A DNA stretch of 64,000 nucleotides from DATFVA01 sp963745945. Lineage in GTDB: Bacteria; Bacteroidota; Ignavibacteria; Ignavibacteriales; Ignavibacteriaceae. The notes under the pieces were generated by a model. It did no database searches, had not been told where the DNA came from, and worked only from the letters and a program-made list of their open reading frames with translations. The stretch covers positions 1-64,000 of the forward strand of contig CAVUZG010000007.1 in NCBI GenBank assembly GCA_963745945.1, in the 5' to 3' direction. Numbering within the stretch: the stretch's first letter is position 1; every line of letters begins with the position of its first letter. The position numbers were made by a program, and so were the translations under genes. Positions 55,187 through 64,000 of the stretch are shown here, piece by piece.

Positions 55187-56968
55187 ATGACTAATAATAA
55201 GAAATTGACCGATTGGGTAAATAATATGGCAGAGATGTGCCAGCCGGAGTCAGTTTACTGGTGCAATGGTTCTGATGAAGAATATAACGAAACTGCTCAG
55301 AAACTTGTTGAAAGCGGAACATTTACAAAGTTAAACGAGGAACTTAGACCCAATAGCTATTTTTGTCGATCCGATCCTTCTGATGTAGCAAGAGTTGAAG
55401 ATCGCACATTTATCTGCACAGAAAAAGAAATTGATGCAGGTCCCACGAATAATTGGGAAGAACCTGCCAAGATGAAAAAAATATTAAATGATTTATTTAC
55501 AGGTTGTATGAAAGGAAGAACAATGTATGTAATTCCTTTCAGTATGGGTCCCCTCGGATCGGATATTTCTCATATAGGCATTCAATTAACAGATTCTCCT
55601 TATGTAGTCTGTAATATGAAATTAATGACACGAATTGGTGATGAGGTTTTAAAAATTCTCGGCGACGGCAGTTTTGTGCATTGTCTTCATTCTGTAGGTA
55701 TGCCTCTTGAAAATAATGCAATGGATGTTCCCTGGCCGTGTAACGAAACTAAATATATTGTTCATTTCCCTGAAGAAAGAAGTATCTGGTCTTTTGGAAG
55801 CGGTTACGGTGGAAATGCTTTACTCGGAAAGAAATGCTTTGCACTGAGAATTGCTTCATTTATGGCTCGCAAAGAAGGCTGGCTTGCTGAACATATGCTT
55901 ATTGTTGGAATTACAAATCCTGAAGGAGAAAAAAAATATATCGCAGGAGCTTTTCCAAGTGCCTGTGGTAAAACTAACCTTGCGATGCTTACACCAACTC
56001 TTCCAGGCTGGAAAGTTGAAACAGTGGGAGATGATATTGCATGGATGAAGTTTGGAAAAGACGGACGTCTTTATGCAATCAACCCAGAGGCCGGATTTTT
56101 TGGGGTGGCTCCCGGAACGTCTATGGATACAAATCCAAATGCAATGCATACCATGGATAAAAATTCTATATTCACAAACACTGCACTTACTCCTGATGGA
56201 GATATTTGGTGGGAGGGAATGACAAAAGAGAAACCGCCTAAACTTTTAAATTGGTTAGGTCACGAATGGAATCCGACGTCAGATGAAAATGCTGCACATC
56301 CTAATTCAAGGTTTACTACACCAACATCACAATGTCCTGTTGTTGATCCCAAATGGGAAGATCCCGGTGGAGTACCAATCTCGGCAATAATTTTTGGCGG
56401 AAGAAGATCATCAACCATTCCGCTTGTTTACCAGGCATTTAACTGGCAGCATGGAACATTTATGGGTTCTGCGGTTTCTTCCGAGATGACGGCTGCAGCA
56501 GTAGGTGTTATGGGAAAATTAAGACACGATCCTTTTGCAATGCTTCCTTTCTGCGGGTATAATATGGGAGATTATTTTAATCACTGGCTGGATATCGGTA
56601 AGGCAACTGATGAAGAAAAACTTCCTAAAATCTTTTTTGTAAACTGGTTCAGAAAAGATGAAAACGGTAAATTTCTCTGGCCGGGTTTTGGCGATAACAT
56701 CCGCGTAATTAAATGGATGTTTCAAAGATGCAACGGAAATGCAGAAGCAAATAAAACTCCGGTTGGTTATCTTCCAACAAAAGAATCGCTCGATCTTTCC
56801 GGAATTGAAGTTCCCCATAAAAACCTGAACAGCATCCTTTCAATCGACAAGGATGAATGGCGTGAAGAAGCAGGTGCAATGAGGGACTACTACAAACAGT
56901 TTGGGAATAAGCTTCCGGAAGAATTAAAGCTGGAACTTGATCAACTTGAAGAAAGATTGAATAATTAA
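55187..56968 (+). CDS. pckG: Phosphoenolpyruvate carboxykinase (GTP)
   Basis: A 593-residue gluconeogenic enzyme that interconverts oxaloacetate and PEP with GTP. The P-loop with the GTP-type hyper-reactive Cys is AFPSACGKTNLAML. Also present are RIASFMARKEGWLAEHMLI, DDIAWMKFGKDGRLYAINPE and FGGRRSSTIPLVYQAFNW. I placed the start at ATG 55187, where GAAAGGA sits upstream; the frame stays open to 55055, but the 44 extra residues are AT-rich and unlike the family. A clear terminator follows. Confidence 0.97.
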   Translation: MTNNKKLTDWVNNMAEMCQPESVYWCNGSDEEYNETAQKLVESGTFTKLNEELRPNSYFCRSDPSDVARVEDRTFICTEKEIDAGPTNNWEEPAKMKKILNDLFTGCMKGRTMYVIPFSMGPLGSDISHIGIQLTDSPYVVCNMKLMTRIGDEVLKILGDGSFVHCLHSVGMPLENNAMDVPWPCNETKYIVHFPEERSIWSFGSGYGGNALLGKKCFALRIASFMARKEGWLAEHMLIVGITNPEGEKKYIAGAFPSACGKTNLAMLTPTLPGWKVETVGDDIAWMKFGKDGRLYAINPEAGFFGVAPGTSMDTNPNAMHTMDKNSIFTNTALTPDGDIWWEGMTKEKPPKLLNWLGHEWNPTSDENAAHPNSRFTTPTSQCPVVDPKWEDPGGVPISAIIFGGRRSSTIPLVYQAFNWQHGTFMGSAVSSEMTAAAVGVMGKLRHDPFAMLPFCGYNMGDYFNHWLDIGKATDEEKLPKIFFVNWFRKDENGKFLWPGFGDNIRVIKWMFQRCNGNAEANKTPVGYLPTKESLDLSGIEVPHKNLNSILSIDKDEWREEAGAMRDYYKQFGNKLPEELKLELDQLEERLNN

Positions 56969-56980
56969 ATTATTGAAAAT

Positions 56981-57005
56981 GGCAGTATTTTGCTGCCTTT
57001 TTTAA
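56981..57005 (+). terminator. Intrinsic terminator of pckG
   Basis: GGCAG and CTGCC pair around a 7-base loop, followed directly by TTTTTT. It starts 12 bases past the pckG stop. Confidence 0.75.
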
Positions 57006-57220
57006 TGAAATGAATTGATCAATTAAATTCAAAATGATACATTAGAGCTGGAATTTTTCGATTAATCTTTAATTTTGAATTTAAAAAACATATCCGCTAA
57101 CTTAATATAGATGAATAACTTACCGGAAATTCACCAGCTAAAGATTCTGCCCTAGTCTTAATTCTATTGATAGCATGATAATTGATAGAATTGAATTGGC
57201 TCTTTTAAAAATGAAAATCA

Positions 57221-60200
57221 ATGCAAAATACATCCGATAACCTTGGATTTACTAATAGGGAAGATTACCTCTTAAAAATTCTTGAAAATGCACCGGTTGG
57301 AATTTTAACTTTTTCTGCTGAATGGGAGATTGATTTTGTTAATGAGAATTACTCTAAGTACGGCATTCTTTACAATATTGATTCCTTTTCACTCAAAGGA
57401 TTAAACATCCTTGAACAGGATTTATTCCCCGGCTTAAGTATTAAAGAAGAATTACTTGAATTAGAGAAAGGTTATTCTTTCGAAAAGGAAATAAGGAACA
57501 TTCCTTCTTCCGGCAGGGGTTTTATTTCCCTGTTCGTTAAAGTCTCGCCCGTATTTATTGAAGGACGTTTTAATGGTGGAATATTAATACTTGAAGATAT
57601 AAAATCGATTAAGAGACCTGAGGAAGATGACATAAGGATTGCGGAACAGATAGATAAAATTGCAGATAAACTTTATGATATATTTTTAATAATTGATCCG
57701 GACAGAAAAATTAAATATTTGTCAGGCAGGGATTATCCAAAACTATTACCATCCAATCAATCCGTAATTGATGAGCATATATCAAAATTATTTCAGAATG
57801 ATATCTTAAATAATTTACAAAAGGTTATTTCAAATGTAATTGAAACCAGGTCGTCTGCAAATTTACAAATTGATATACCCGGCCAGGGAGAAAACCTGTT
57901 ATTTAAATGCAGGATTTTTCCTCACCTCAACAAACACCGACAGATAAAATTAATTTATCTTTTTTTTGAAAATATAGCTGAACTTCAGAGTGAAATAAGA
58001 AACCTTAAATCTGAGCTTTCCGAACTTGATGCTTATGCCACTGCAGCTAAAGATATCCCCGAACCTATTTTGACAACCGGGTTTGAAGGTGAAATTAAAT
58101 TTTACAATGCAGCTGCGCAAAAGTGTTTTAACTTATCGCCTGATTCTATGGGAAGATTTATCGGAGAGGTAATTGGTCAATTTGATAAACCCTACTTCAA
58201 TAAAATTAAAGAGGAAATTGAAAAATCAAAAACGTGGAAAACAAATTTATCTATTTTCAAAGAGAACAAGCAGAAGGAAACTTTCGAACTTAAATTCACT
58301 TTAACAGAAAATGAACGACATCCTGTTGTTATAATTTGTTCGGATATTACTGTTAGAACACTGACTGAATCCAAACTGAAATCTTCCGAAGAAACTTTCA
58401 GATCTATAATAAACCAGGCCGGAGAATTAATATGTTCTTCTGATATAAACGGAGATATTTTTTACGCAAACAATACTTTTTGTAATAAGCTTGGATATGC
58501 TCTAAATGAGGTGATTGAGCAAAGTATTAATAAATTTATTTCCCCTGATTACCTTGCCTCGAATGTTTTCGAGATCAGTTTATTTGATCAGAACAAAACT
58601 AAAATTGAAATCCCACTCAACGATAAAAAAGGGAACATAATTCCAACAACCGCATATTTTATTTCATCAGTAAATGAAAAAACAGGGAAGAAATTTTTTA
58701 CAGTTTACTTTATAGATATCTCCGAAAAATATTTAGCGGAAAAAAAACTTGAGTTATATAATGCACTCTTTGAATCAGCGAGCGATGGAATAGCCCTTTC
58801 CAGCCAGGGAAAAATAGTTCTTTGTAATGATTCCTTCTGCGAAATTTTCGGATATAAAAACAGTGCGGAATTAGTCGGCCGGCAAATTCTGGATCTGACT
58901 TCAAACGATGATGTACTAAAGGTTGCTGAATATATGCAGCTGCTTGAGATGAATAAAAATGTTCCGGGCAGATTTGAATTTCTCGGAAGAAAAAAAGATA
59001 ACACTCAGTTCTTTACGGAAGTGACTGCTGCTACTTTTACACAGGATAAAAAAATATATATAGTTTTTGTAACAAGAGATATAACCGAAAGAAAACGTGC
59101 CCAGCAGGCTATCCGTGAATCAGAGGAAAAATATAGGAACATAACCGAAAACATTGAAGATTTCCTTTATACATTTGAAAGAACAGGCAGAATTCTTAGA
59201 CCGGTCTTCTATACTGCTTCGGTTGAAAGAATAACAGGGTATTCGCAGTCTGATTTACTTACAGATTCCAGGCTCATATTAAAAATAATCCACCCGGATG
59301 ATTTTGAAGATGCAAAGAAGCAGCTTAAAAAAATTCTTCTGAGCCAGATACAAAGTTCTACCGAGTTTGAGCTGCGAATAATTAATAAACAGGGAAATAT
59401 CGTCTGGATCAGGAATAAAATTAATGTTATCCGTTCACATGAAGGATTAATTTCAAAAGTTTACGGTTTGGTCAGTGATATTACATTGAGAAAGAAAGCG
59501 CAGGATGAATTAAAAAGATCTACCGATAACCTGATTAAATTAAATGAAACAAAAGACAGGTTTATTTCTATTATTTCTCACGATTTAAGAACACCATTCA
59601 GTTCAATACTCGGCTTTACCGATCTTTTATTAAATGATGAGGGTCTTAGTGAAGAGGAGAAGAGACAATACGTAGAATTTATACGTGAATCTTCACAATC
59701 AATGTTGCTGCTTGTTAATTCACTACTCGATTGGACCCGGCTTCAGACCGGCAGAATAAAATTTGAACCTGAAAAAACTGAAGCATATAAAATTATTGAA
59801 AACTCAATTACAACGCTAATCGGGACTGCTATTCAGAAAAATATAGATATAATATCACGGGTGGATGAAAACTTACAGGTTTTTGCTGATAAAGGACTGC
59901 TGTTACAGGCTTTCAATAATCTGATTTCAAATGCTATCAAATTTACTAAAGCCGGCGGAACAATAACTATCTCTGCCAAACCTTCAGAGCAGATGAGATT
60001 CTTTGAGTTTAGTATTAAGGATACAGGTACCGGGATAAAAAAAGAAAACTTAGATAAACTATTTAATGTAGATACTAAATATTCTTCAGAAGGTACAGCG
60101 GGTGAAAAAGGAACAGGTTTAGGACTTTCACTCGTAAAAGAAATTGTTGAAAAACATGGAGGTGATATTCACGTCGAAAGTGAATATGGAATTGGTTCAA

Positions 60201-60613
60201 CCTTTTTCTTTACAATACCTGTTGCGTCATCAGTAATCCTGCTTGTAGATGACAGTAAGACCGACCGGCTGCTCTATTCAAAAATTCTGAAAAGCATAAC
60301 ACCGGATTACACTGTAGATATTGCTTCAAACGGGCAAGAAGCGCTAGAAAAAATTAAAGAATATCCTCCGGCAATAGTTATAACCGATCATAAAATGCCG
60401 GTCATGAACGGTTATGAATTCGTAAAAGAACTAAAGAAGCTTGAGATGAGCGGGAAACCCCCGGTAATGGTTTTAAGCGGTGACATCAACAGGCAGATAA
60501 TTTCCGATTATAGCGAACTCGGAATAGAATATGTATTTTCAAAACCTGTAAACTTAAGCAACTTCAAACAGGCTGTAGAAAAAACAATAAGAAAAGGTAT
60601 AACAAGTACCTGA
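57221..60613 (+). CDS. Multi-PAS hybrid histidine kinase with C-terminal receiver
   Basis: A 1,130-residue soluble sensor kinase with no signal peptide or membrane helix. PAS-like domains fill residues about 10-770, five or six in tandem; clear ones begin near 275, 395, 520 and 640 (ESEEKYRNITENIEDFLYT). HisKA has the phospho-acceptor His near 787 (ISHDLRTPFSS), and the ATPase has NLISNAIKFTKAG near 903 and GTGIKKENLDKLF. A receiver domain follows from about 1,007 (LLVDDSKTDR, acceptor Asp in VITDHKMPVMNGYEF). PAS stacks usually sense redox, gas or small ligands. No cognate output regulator lies next to it. Confidence 0.92.
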   Translation: MQNTSDNLGFTNREDYLLKILENAPVGILTFSAEWEIDFVNENYSKYGILYNIDSFSLKGLNILEQDLFPGLSIKEELLELEKGYSFEKEIRNIPSSGRGFISLFVKVSPVFIEGRFNGGILILEDIKSIKRPEEDDIRIAEQIDKIADKLYDIFLIIDPDRKIKYLSGRDYPKLLPSNQSVIDEHISKLFQNDILNNLQKVISNVIETRSSANLQIDIPGQGENLLFKCRIFPHLNKHRQIKLIYLFFENIAELQSEIRNLKSELSELDAYATAAKDIPEPILTTGFEGEIKFYNAAAQKCFNLSPDSMGRFIGEVIGQFDKPYFNKIKEEIEKSKTWKTNLSIFKENKQKETFELKFTLTENERHPVVIICSDITVRTLTESKLKSSEETFRSIINQAGELICSSDINGDIFYANNTFCNKLGYALNEVIEQSINKFISPDYLASNVFEISLFDQNKTKIEIPLNDKKGNIIPTTAYFISSVNEKTGKKFFTVYFIDISEKYLAEKKLELYNALFESASDGIALSSQGKIVLCNDSFCEIFGYKNSAELVGRQILDLTSNDDVLKVAEYMQLLEMNKNVPGRFEFLGRKKDNTQFFTEVTAATFTQDKKIYIVFVTRDITERKRAQQAIRESEEKYRNITENIEDFLYTFERTGRILRPVFYTASVERITGYSQSDLLTDSRLILKIIHPDDFEDAKKQLKKILLSQIQSSTEFELRIINKQGNIVWIRNKINVIRSHEGLISKVYGLVSDITLRKKAQDELKRSTDNLIKLNETKDRFISIISHDLRTPFSSILGFTDLLLNDEGLSEEEKRQYVEFIRESSQSMLLLVNSLLDWTRLQTGRIKFEPEKTEAYKIIENSITTLIGTAIQKNIDIISRVDENLQVFADKGLLLQAFNNLISNAIKFTKAGGTITISAKPSEQMRFFEFSIKDTGTGIKKENLDKLFNVDTKYSSEGTAGEKGTGLGLSLVKEIVEKHGGDIHVESEYGIGSTFFFTIPVASSVILLVDDSKTDRLLYSKILKSITPDYTVDIASNGQEALEKIKEYPPAIVITDHKMPVMNGYEFVKELKKLEMSGKPPVMVLSGDINRQIISDYSELGIEYVFSKPVNLSNFKQAVEKTIRKGITST

Positions 60614-60672
60614 ATAAGAGAAGTTATTCTCTCCGGAATATCCTAACTTTAATCAACATTTTAAAATGTTTT

Positions 60673-61485
60673 ATGATTAATACCATCTCAATACTCGGAT
60701 GCGGCTGGCTTGGTTTGCCGCTGGCAGAATTTCTTATTTCCGAAGGATTTTCTGTTAAAGGCTCAACAACTAATCCGGATAAATTAGATCTTTTATCTTC
60801 AAAAAAAATAAATCCATTTTTAATAGAATTGGATCCTTTATTAGGGGGAGAAGATATTAATGAATTTTTTAACAGTGAAATCTTAATTATAAACATTCCT
60901 CCCGGCGGAAATAGTGATAAAATTTTATTTCATAAAGAACAGGTTGAATCAATTTTAGATGAAGTTAAAAAGTCATCGATAAAAAAAATTATTTTTATCA
61001 GCTCAACTTCAGTTTACGGAAATGAAAACCGTGAAGTTACAGAGAAAGATGAATTGCACCCGGAAACTGAATCCGGCAAAGCTTTGAAGAAAGTTGAAGA
61101 ATTATTATTTCCTGATAGTTCATTTGATAAAACCATAATTCGCTTTGGCGGATTAATTGATAATGACAGAAATCCTGTTAAATACTTTATAGGAAGAAAA
61201 AATATCCCCGGCGGAAATATTCCGGTAAATCTGATCCACAGGAAAGACTGCATCAATATTATTTACAGGATAGTAAATCAAAATAAGTGGAACGAAATAT
61301 TTAATGCCTGTGCTGATTTACATCCGACAAAAAAGGAGTTTTACACGACAGCGGCTGAAAATTTTAATCTACAGAAACCTGAATTTATAGATACAGACGA
61401 CAGTTATAAAATTGTTAAATCTGATAAACTAAAAAATCAGCTGAGTTATAATTTTGTTTACCCCAATCCCCTTTTAATGATTTAA
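60673..61485 (+). CDS. NAD(P)-binding epimerase-like protein, YeeZ type
   Basis: A 270-residue extended-SDR-fold protein. The Rossmann start is SILGCGWLGLPLAEFL, with GxGxxG-type spacing, followed by VKGSTTNPDKLDLL. IFISSTSVYGNENREVTE holds the Ser and Tyr positions of this fold, though the Tyr-x3-Lys pair is not clear. YeeZ-like proteins are poorly characterised. It shares a likely transcript with the DMT transporter, whose start is one base after its stop. Confidence 0.8.
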   Translation: MINTISILGCGWLGLPLAEFLISEGFSVKGSTTNPDKLDLLSSKKINPFLIELDPLLGGEDINEFFNSEILIINIPPGGNSDKILFHKEQVESILDEVKKSSIKKIIFISSTSVYGNENREVTEKDELHPETESGKALKKVEELLFPDSSFDKTIIRFGGLIDNDRNPVKYFIGRKNIPGGNIPVNLIHRKDCINIIYRIVNQNKWNEIFNACADLHPTKKEFYTTAAENFNLQKPEFIDTDDSYKIVKSDKLKNQLSYNFVYPNPLLMI

Positions 61486-61486
61486 T

Positions 61487-62329
61487 ATGATTCCCCTTCT
61501 GCTGACAATAATCTGTTCAACATCTATTGCTCTCATATTAAAGTACAGCGATACGAAAAAAGGAAATCCTGTTTTACTTCTTTGCGGGAATTATTTCACG
61601 GCTTCATTAATAAGTTTGATTTTATTTATTACCCAGGAAAATATTGTCTATTCGACTGAAACATTTTTATTCGGAGTTATTCTCGGACTTTTTTTCTTCC
61701 TTGGGTTTTTTGCATTTGCAAAAGCAGTAAGTACCGCAGGAGCATCACTCTCAGCAGTGAGTTCAAGATTATCAGTAATTATCCCGATCCTTCTTTCAAT
61801 AATAATCTTCGGAGAGATTCCTTCATACTTTCAGCTTTCAGGGATAATACTTGCTCTTGTTACTATTTTACTTTTCTATTTTTCAATCAGGAAATTTTCA
61901 TCCGGAAGTTTTCATAAAGCGGATTACATTTTTCTGTTTGCTCTTCTGATCGGAATAGGTATAAATGATTTCTGTTTCAAAATATTTCAGAACTGGCGTC
62001 CTGCTGAAGAGAATAATTTTTTCATTCTGACGATATTTTCTTTCGCATTCATTTATTCTTTCTCATACATACTTTTGAAAAGAGTAAAATTTAAAATCAG
62101 AACTGTTACAACAGGAATAATATTAGGTGTCCCGAACGTATTCAGTTCTTATTTTATGCTGGATGCATTAAATCAGCTTCCCGGTATAATTGTTTATCCT
62201 TCAATCAACATCGGGATAATTGTTTTAACTACTTTAGCCGCATTTTTAATATGGAAAGAAGAACTGAATGGATACGGATGGTGGGCGATGGGATTTGGGG
62301 TTACAGCAATATTTTTAGTAAGCATATAA
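61487..62329 (+). CDS. EamA-like drug/metabolite transporter
   Basis: A 280-residue inner-membrane protein with about ten predicted helices in two five-helix halves. The family pattern at the end of the first half (SAVSSRLSVIIPILLSIIIFGE, read across residues about 90-112) and the matching VYPSINIGIIVLTTLAAFLI near 235-255 support the DMT superfamily. Substrate unknown. It follows the YeeZ-like gene at one-base spacing. Its stop lies just before a hairpin shared with the convergent gene. Confidence 0.85.
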   Translation: MIPLLLTIICSTSIALILKYSDTKKGNPVLLLCGNYFTASLISLILFITQENIVYSTETFLFGVILGLFFFLGFFAFAKAVSTAGASLSAVSSRLSVIIPILLSIIIFGEIPSYFQLSGIILALVTILLFYFSIRKFSSGSFHKADYIFLFALLIGIGINDFCFKIFQNWRPAEENNFFILTIFSFAFIYSFSYILLKRVKFKIRTVTTGIILGVPNVFSSYFMLDALNQLPGIIVYPSINIGIIVLTTLAAFLIWKEELNGYGWWAMGFGVTAIFLVSI

Positions 62330-62331
62330 AA

Positions 62332-62358
62332 AAAGCGGCAGAACATTTCCGCCGCTTT
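62332..62358. terminator. Bidirectional terminator, DMT transporter / glycine-rich protein
   Basis: AAAGCGGC pairs exactly with GCCGCTTT around an 11-base loop. On the minus strand it runs into TTTTTTTAT. It lies between convergent genes. Confidence 0.8.
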
Positions 62359-62374
62359 AATTGAGAGAGTGATG

Positions 62375-62798
62375 TTATCTTCTGCCACCCCTTTTATTAC
62401 CTTTGGGACCTGTGCCATCACAGTTGCCTGTCCCTGAACCCGGACCGAAACCTGTACCATCACGCGGACCTACTCCACTGTGTCCTGTTCCGTCACCCGG
62501 ACCATATCCATTTCCGTTGCCAAAGGAAAAGTTATGCTTATAATTATTTCTGTACCTAGTAACTATTGTGATTTCCTGTTCCGTCCTGTGGTTTTACGAA
62601 ATCCGGATCTGTGCAATTAGGAATACCGTCTCCATCTGAGTCTAATGCCCTGTCATTTATTCCGTCGTTATTCAGATCAATAAAACCTTTACCTGTTTTC
62701 TTAACAGTGTTTTGTGCATTTAGTTGCGAGGTGTTAAGATATAATCCAAGTATCAAAACCATACCTGAAGTCATCAAAATTTTCACTACGTTTTTCAT
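62375..62798 (-). CDS. Secreted calcium-repeat and glycine-rich protein, frameshifted
   Basis: The first frame gives a signal peptide (about 1-29, ending in LNAQ), then a thrombospondin-type-3-like segment FIDLNNDGINDRALDSDGDGIPNCTDPD with Asp-x-Asp-x-Asp calcium motifs, then QDGTGNHNSY and a stop at 62556. In the next frame translation runs on as RYRNNYKHNFSFGNGNGYG and a GPGDGTG-type glycine-rich repeat to a stop at 62375. Removing one T near 62559-62562 joins them into about 140 residues. A terminator lies exactly beyond the second stop, which supports the longer gene. Probably a surface or periplasmic structural protein. Confidence 0.65.
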
Positions 62799-63030
62799 TT
62801 CTATCTCCTTTTCAATTTAGTATTTTAGGGGACGTCCTTTTCCGTCTTCTATTCAACGTATGTGCCATAAATAATTTATTCGGTTTGGGGAGATTTTTAA
62901 TGCTGAAGAATTCATTTCGACTTTATCGGCGTTTTACTGCGACCATCAGGACGAACAATTCTTTTGGAACCCTGTTTAGTTAAAAGGAATCAAATGTATC
63001 TAAAGGAATGAGATTTGCTGAGAATATATT

Positions 63031-64000
63031 GTGAAATGGAAAATTAAACTTCGATCTTCTGCCGTCATTGCAATTACCATTATAGTTGGAATAGTGATGA
63101 TCACTTCTGCTTATTTTGAACTTCAGCAGGGGAAGAAGGAATTATATCATATCTTAAATGAACAATCACTTGCCTTGATTGAAACAATCACAGAAAGCTC
63201 TGTCAATACTATAAATTCCGGTTTTGAAATTGAAGACCTTATAACTGAAAGACTGCTGAACAACGCAAGATTAATAAGAGATCTTGATGCAAGGGGAAGG
63301 CTTACAAAACAAAACCTGATCGAAATCGGCAAAGCAAATGATCTGTACAGGATAAATATTTTTGATAAATCAGGTAACAGAGTCTTATCTAATCGCATTC
63401 CCGAACCGGGACACGCACATGGAGAAGAAAACATAAACAGATATGATGAGATAAGATCTATTTTATCCGGTGAAAAAGATGAAGTCATTATCGGATTAAA
63501 AGATGCTGAATTCAATGAAGGTCAGAGATTGGCAGTAGCAGTTGCCAGGAAAGGAAATAAAGGTGCGATAGTTGTTAATCTTGATGCGAAGGATTTACTT
63601 GAATTCAGAAAGCGGATCGGTATCGGAAAAATCATTCAGGATATTTCCAGGAATTCGGGAATTCAATATATCGCGTTACAGGATACCAGCGGTATTCTTG
63701 CCGCAAGTTTAAATATTGATTCGCTCGATGCGGTCGGAAATGATAAATTCCTACAGAATGCTTTGACCAACGATTCGGTTTATTACCGCACTGTTTCTTT
63801 CGGGAATAATAATATTTATGAAGTTGTAAAAAGATTAAAGTATGAAAACTCGGTTGTGGGAATTTTCAGAATAGGATTATCTCTTGCCGAGGTCAGAAGC
63901 GTTGAAAACCGTACTTACCGGAGAATTATTATTATTACTTTAATCCTGGCTGCTTTCTCAATTGTTACTCTCAGTATTGTATTCACTTCTCAAAATTTCA
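63031..64000 (+). CDS. Membrane sensor protein with periplasmic sensing domain, partial
   Basis: An open frame from a GTG (63031) runs off the window edge. It has a membrane helix near residues 10-30 (AVIAITIIVGIVMITSAYF), then a periplasmic region of about 260 residues with a CACHE-like pattern (YRINIFDKSGNRVLSN, YIALQDTSGILAAS), then a second helix (RIIIITLILAAFSIVTLSIVF) near 300-320. This is the layout of a transmembrane histidine kinase or similar signal transducer; the cytoplasmic output domain is beyond the window. No ATG fits better upstream, since the ATG at 63009 soon meets a stop. Confidence 0.75.
   Translation, partial: MKWKIKLRSSAVIAITIIVGIVMITSAYFELQQGKKELYHILNEQSLALIETITESSVNTINSGFEIEDLITERLLNNARLIRDLDARGRLTKQNLIEIGKANDLYRINIFDKSGNRVLSNRIPEPGHAHGEENINRYDEIRSILSGEKDEVIIGLKDAEFNEGQRLAVAVARKGNKGAIVVNLDAKDLLEFRKRIGIGKIIQDISRNSGIQYIALQDTSGILAASLNIDSLDAVGNDKFLQNALTNDSVYYRTVSFGNNNIYEVVKRLKYENSVVGIFRIGLSLAEVRSVENRTYRRIIIITLILAAFSIVTLSIVFTSQNF

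Noticed and set aside
62194..62463. An 89-codon minus-strand frame under the end of the DMT gene
   Set aside because: It is an out-of-frame reading of the glycine-rich region and runs through the terminator and the transporter gene.
1..64000. CRISPR arrays, rRNA and tRNA genes
   Set aside because: I saw no regularly spaced repeats and no cloverleaf or rRNA-like segments in the intergenic regions. A dedicated scan would be needed to be certain.

Overview
The window reads as two or three pieces of different origin joined end to end. Bases from about 7,680 to 64,000 are AT-rich and densely packed. They look like a member of the Ignavibacteria/Chlorobi side of the Bacteroidota: an LpxC-FabZ fusion, tandem OmpH/Skp genes, a BamA with an aromatic end, an S46 dipeptidyl peptidase, a DUF2911 protein, PD40 and two-component-type propellers, a membrane pyrophosphatase and a GTP-type PEP carboxykinase. 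This is an inference from gene content. Bases 1 to about 7,670 differ. They hold a GC-rich katG, a run of AT-rich genes (PerR, a PEP-CTERM protein, a CBM48 protein, a cold-shock protein, a flavin-binding protein, DUF502) and a GC-rich methyltransferase. That set is more reminiscent of a deltaproteobacterial or Nitrospirota-like source. Everything in this left part is on the minus strand. The seam near 7.67 kb cuts into a beta-propeller gene, so a horizontally acquired island or a chimeric assembly must be considered.

Layout. 0-3.2 kb is a peroxide-response pair, perR then katG, with Fur/PerR-type boxes at both promoters and a katG terminator. 3.2-7.66 kb holds small stress and envelope genes, traces of mobile DNA and a frameshifted methyltransferase. 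7.68-8.5 kb holds two truncated genes. 8.5-14.7 kb holds an S46 peptidase, a zinc-ribbon protein, a phosphomannomutase, a DUF2911 protein and a class V aminotransferase. 14.8-20.7 kb (plus strand) holds a Lon-like protease overlapping pyruvate kinase, AmrS and an SDR oxidoreductase. 20.7-28.1 kb is a translation and metabolism block: YrdC/Sua5, L28, and a minus-strand run prs-rplY-pth-hppA-rpsF-ssb-rpsR-rplI.

28-51.3 kb is dominated by a long minus-strand envelope run. In transcription order it is uppS, bamA, two ompH/skp genes, lpxD, lpxC-fabZ, lpxA, a lipoate-ligase-like gene, panB, a propeller lipid-neighbour protein, the two ADP-heptose enzymes (kinase and adenylyltransferase), tamB, rnr, and a large protein joining a metallopeptidase-like domain, a PD40 propeller and a beta-barrel. 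Together these make lipid A, its heptose core precursor, and the machinery that inserts outer-membrane proteins and moves lipids. 51.4-52.8 kb holds the most interesting small system: LexA followed closely by a stand-alone WYL-like protein and a nuclease-fold-like protein, behind a promoter carrying a palindromic candidate operator. 52.9-64 kb holds ilvE, an MlaE-type permease, pckG, a multi-PAS hybrid histidine kinase, a YeeZ-like protein, a DMT transporter, a glycine-rich secreted protein and the start of a membrane sensor.

Five genes carry single-base frame breaks (near 7487, 17045, 27361, 39490 and 62560). Three of these lie in A/T homopolymers, and one is in prs, which is normally indispensable. 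Residual sequencing indels are the simplest explanation. I saw no rRNA, tRNA or CRISPR array.
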